This document shows, piece after piece, positions 13,669 through 13,721 of a stretch of DNA of 13,721 nucleotides. A program made the position numbers and the translations under genes. A model generated the notes under the pieces. The model was given only the letters and a program-made list of their open reading frames with translations. It ran no database searches and was not told the DNA's origin. The number at the start of each line of letters is the position of its first letter. The first letter of the stretch is position 1. Source of the DNA: Bordetella parapertussis. GTDB lineage: Bacteria > Pseudomonadota > Gammaproteobacteria > Burkholderiales > Burkholderiaceae_B. Location of the stretch: NCBI GenBank assembly GCA_945911685.1, contig CAMEAW010000065.1, positions 1-13,721 on the forward strand, read 5' to 3'.

Positions 13669-13721
13669 ATGTCAGTTGTAACGTTGTCGAAAGAACTACC
13701 CGCCCCGAAGGGCTGGGTACG
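13669..13721 (+). CDS. Unidentified protein, N-terminal fragment (3' truncated)
   Basis: ATG 13669 follows AGGAG (13659-13663) with a 5-nt spacer, the same layout as the Bug gene, and the frame is open to the window end. Only MSVVTLSKELPAPKGWV is visible. That is too little to name a family; no signal peptide is apparent. Its position after an orphan Bug receptor suggests a catabolic enzyme or transport partner, but that is inference only. Confidence 0.7.
   Translation, partial: MSVVTLSKELPAPKGWV

Overview
The window looks like chromosomal DNA of a betaproteobacterium, most likely Burkholderiales and possibly Alcaligenaceae-like. The grounds are the Bug-type (TctC family) periplasmic receptor, the fmdB–DUF502–aspS cluster, the AspRS sequence type and a moderate-to-high GC content. 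Genus cannot be set from the sequence alone. I see no rRNA, tRNA, CRISPR array, integrase, transposase or phage gene.

Layout. (1) 1-2259, plus strand: the C-terminal part of a membrane protein of the putative Na+/H+ antiporter family (cut by the window edge), then a stand-alone amidase-signature hydrolase with an intact Lys-Ser-Ser triad. (2) 2471-6679, plus strand: a housekeeping run of an FmdB zinc-ribbon protein, a DUF502 membrane protein, aspartyl-tRNA synthetase (aspS) and an endonuclease/exonuclease/phosphatase (EEP) protein. FmdB and DUF502 both carry long repetitive C-terminal tails. (3) 6800-8059, minus strand: a ClsB-type cardiolipin synthase, convergent with the EEP gene, carrying an internal 42-bp tandem duplication. 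(4) 8344-9348, plus strand: UDP-glucose 4-epimerase (galE), preceded by a leader rich in inverted repeats. (5) 12162-9345, minus strand: a DHA2-type MFS exporter followed, with an 11-nt overlap, by an O-antigen ligase/polymerase-family membrane protein whose stop codon shares a TTAA with the galE stop. (6) 12163-13476: a roughly 300-bp repeat-rich leader, then a Bug receptor gene on the plus strand. The leader contains a possible 46-aa ORF whose stop overlaps the receptor start as GTGA. (7) 13669-13721: the first codons of another gene with a good ribosome binding site.

How the genes relate. The fmdB–DUF502–aspS–EEP block is probably a loosely linked housekeeping group. EEP and ClsB are commonly neighbours (E. 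coli ybhP/clsB), but here the lipid gene is inverted. GalE (UDP-galactose supply) and the O-antigen-ligase-like protein could both serve surface glycan or protein glycosylation, though they are transcribed toward each other. The Bug receptor and the truncated gene after it may form an uptake/catabolism unit.

Nothing here clearly amounts to an undescribed system. The unusual features are many short tandem duplications, in both coding and leader DNA, and two structured leaders (before galE and before the Bug gene).
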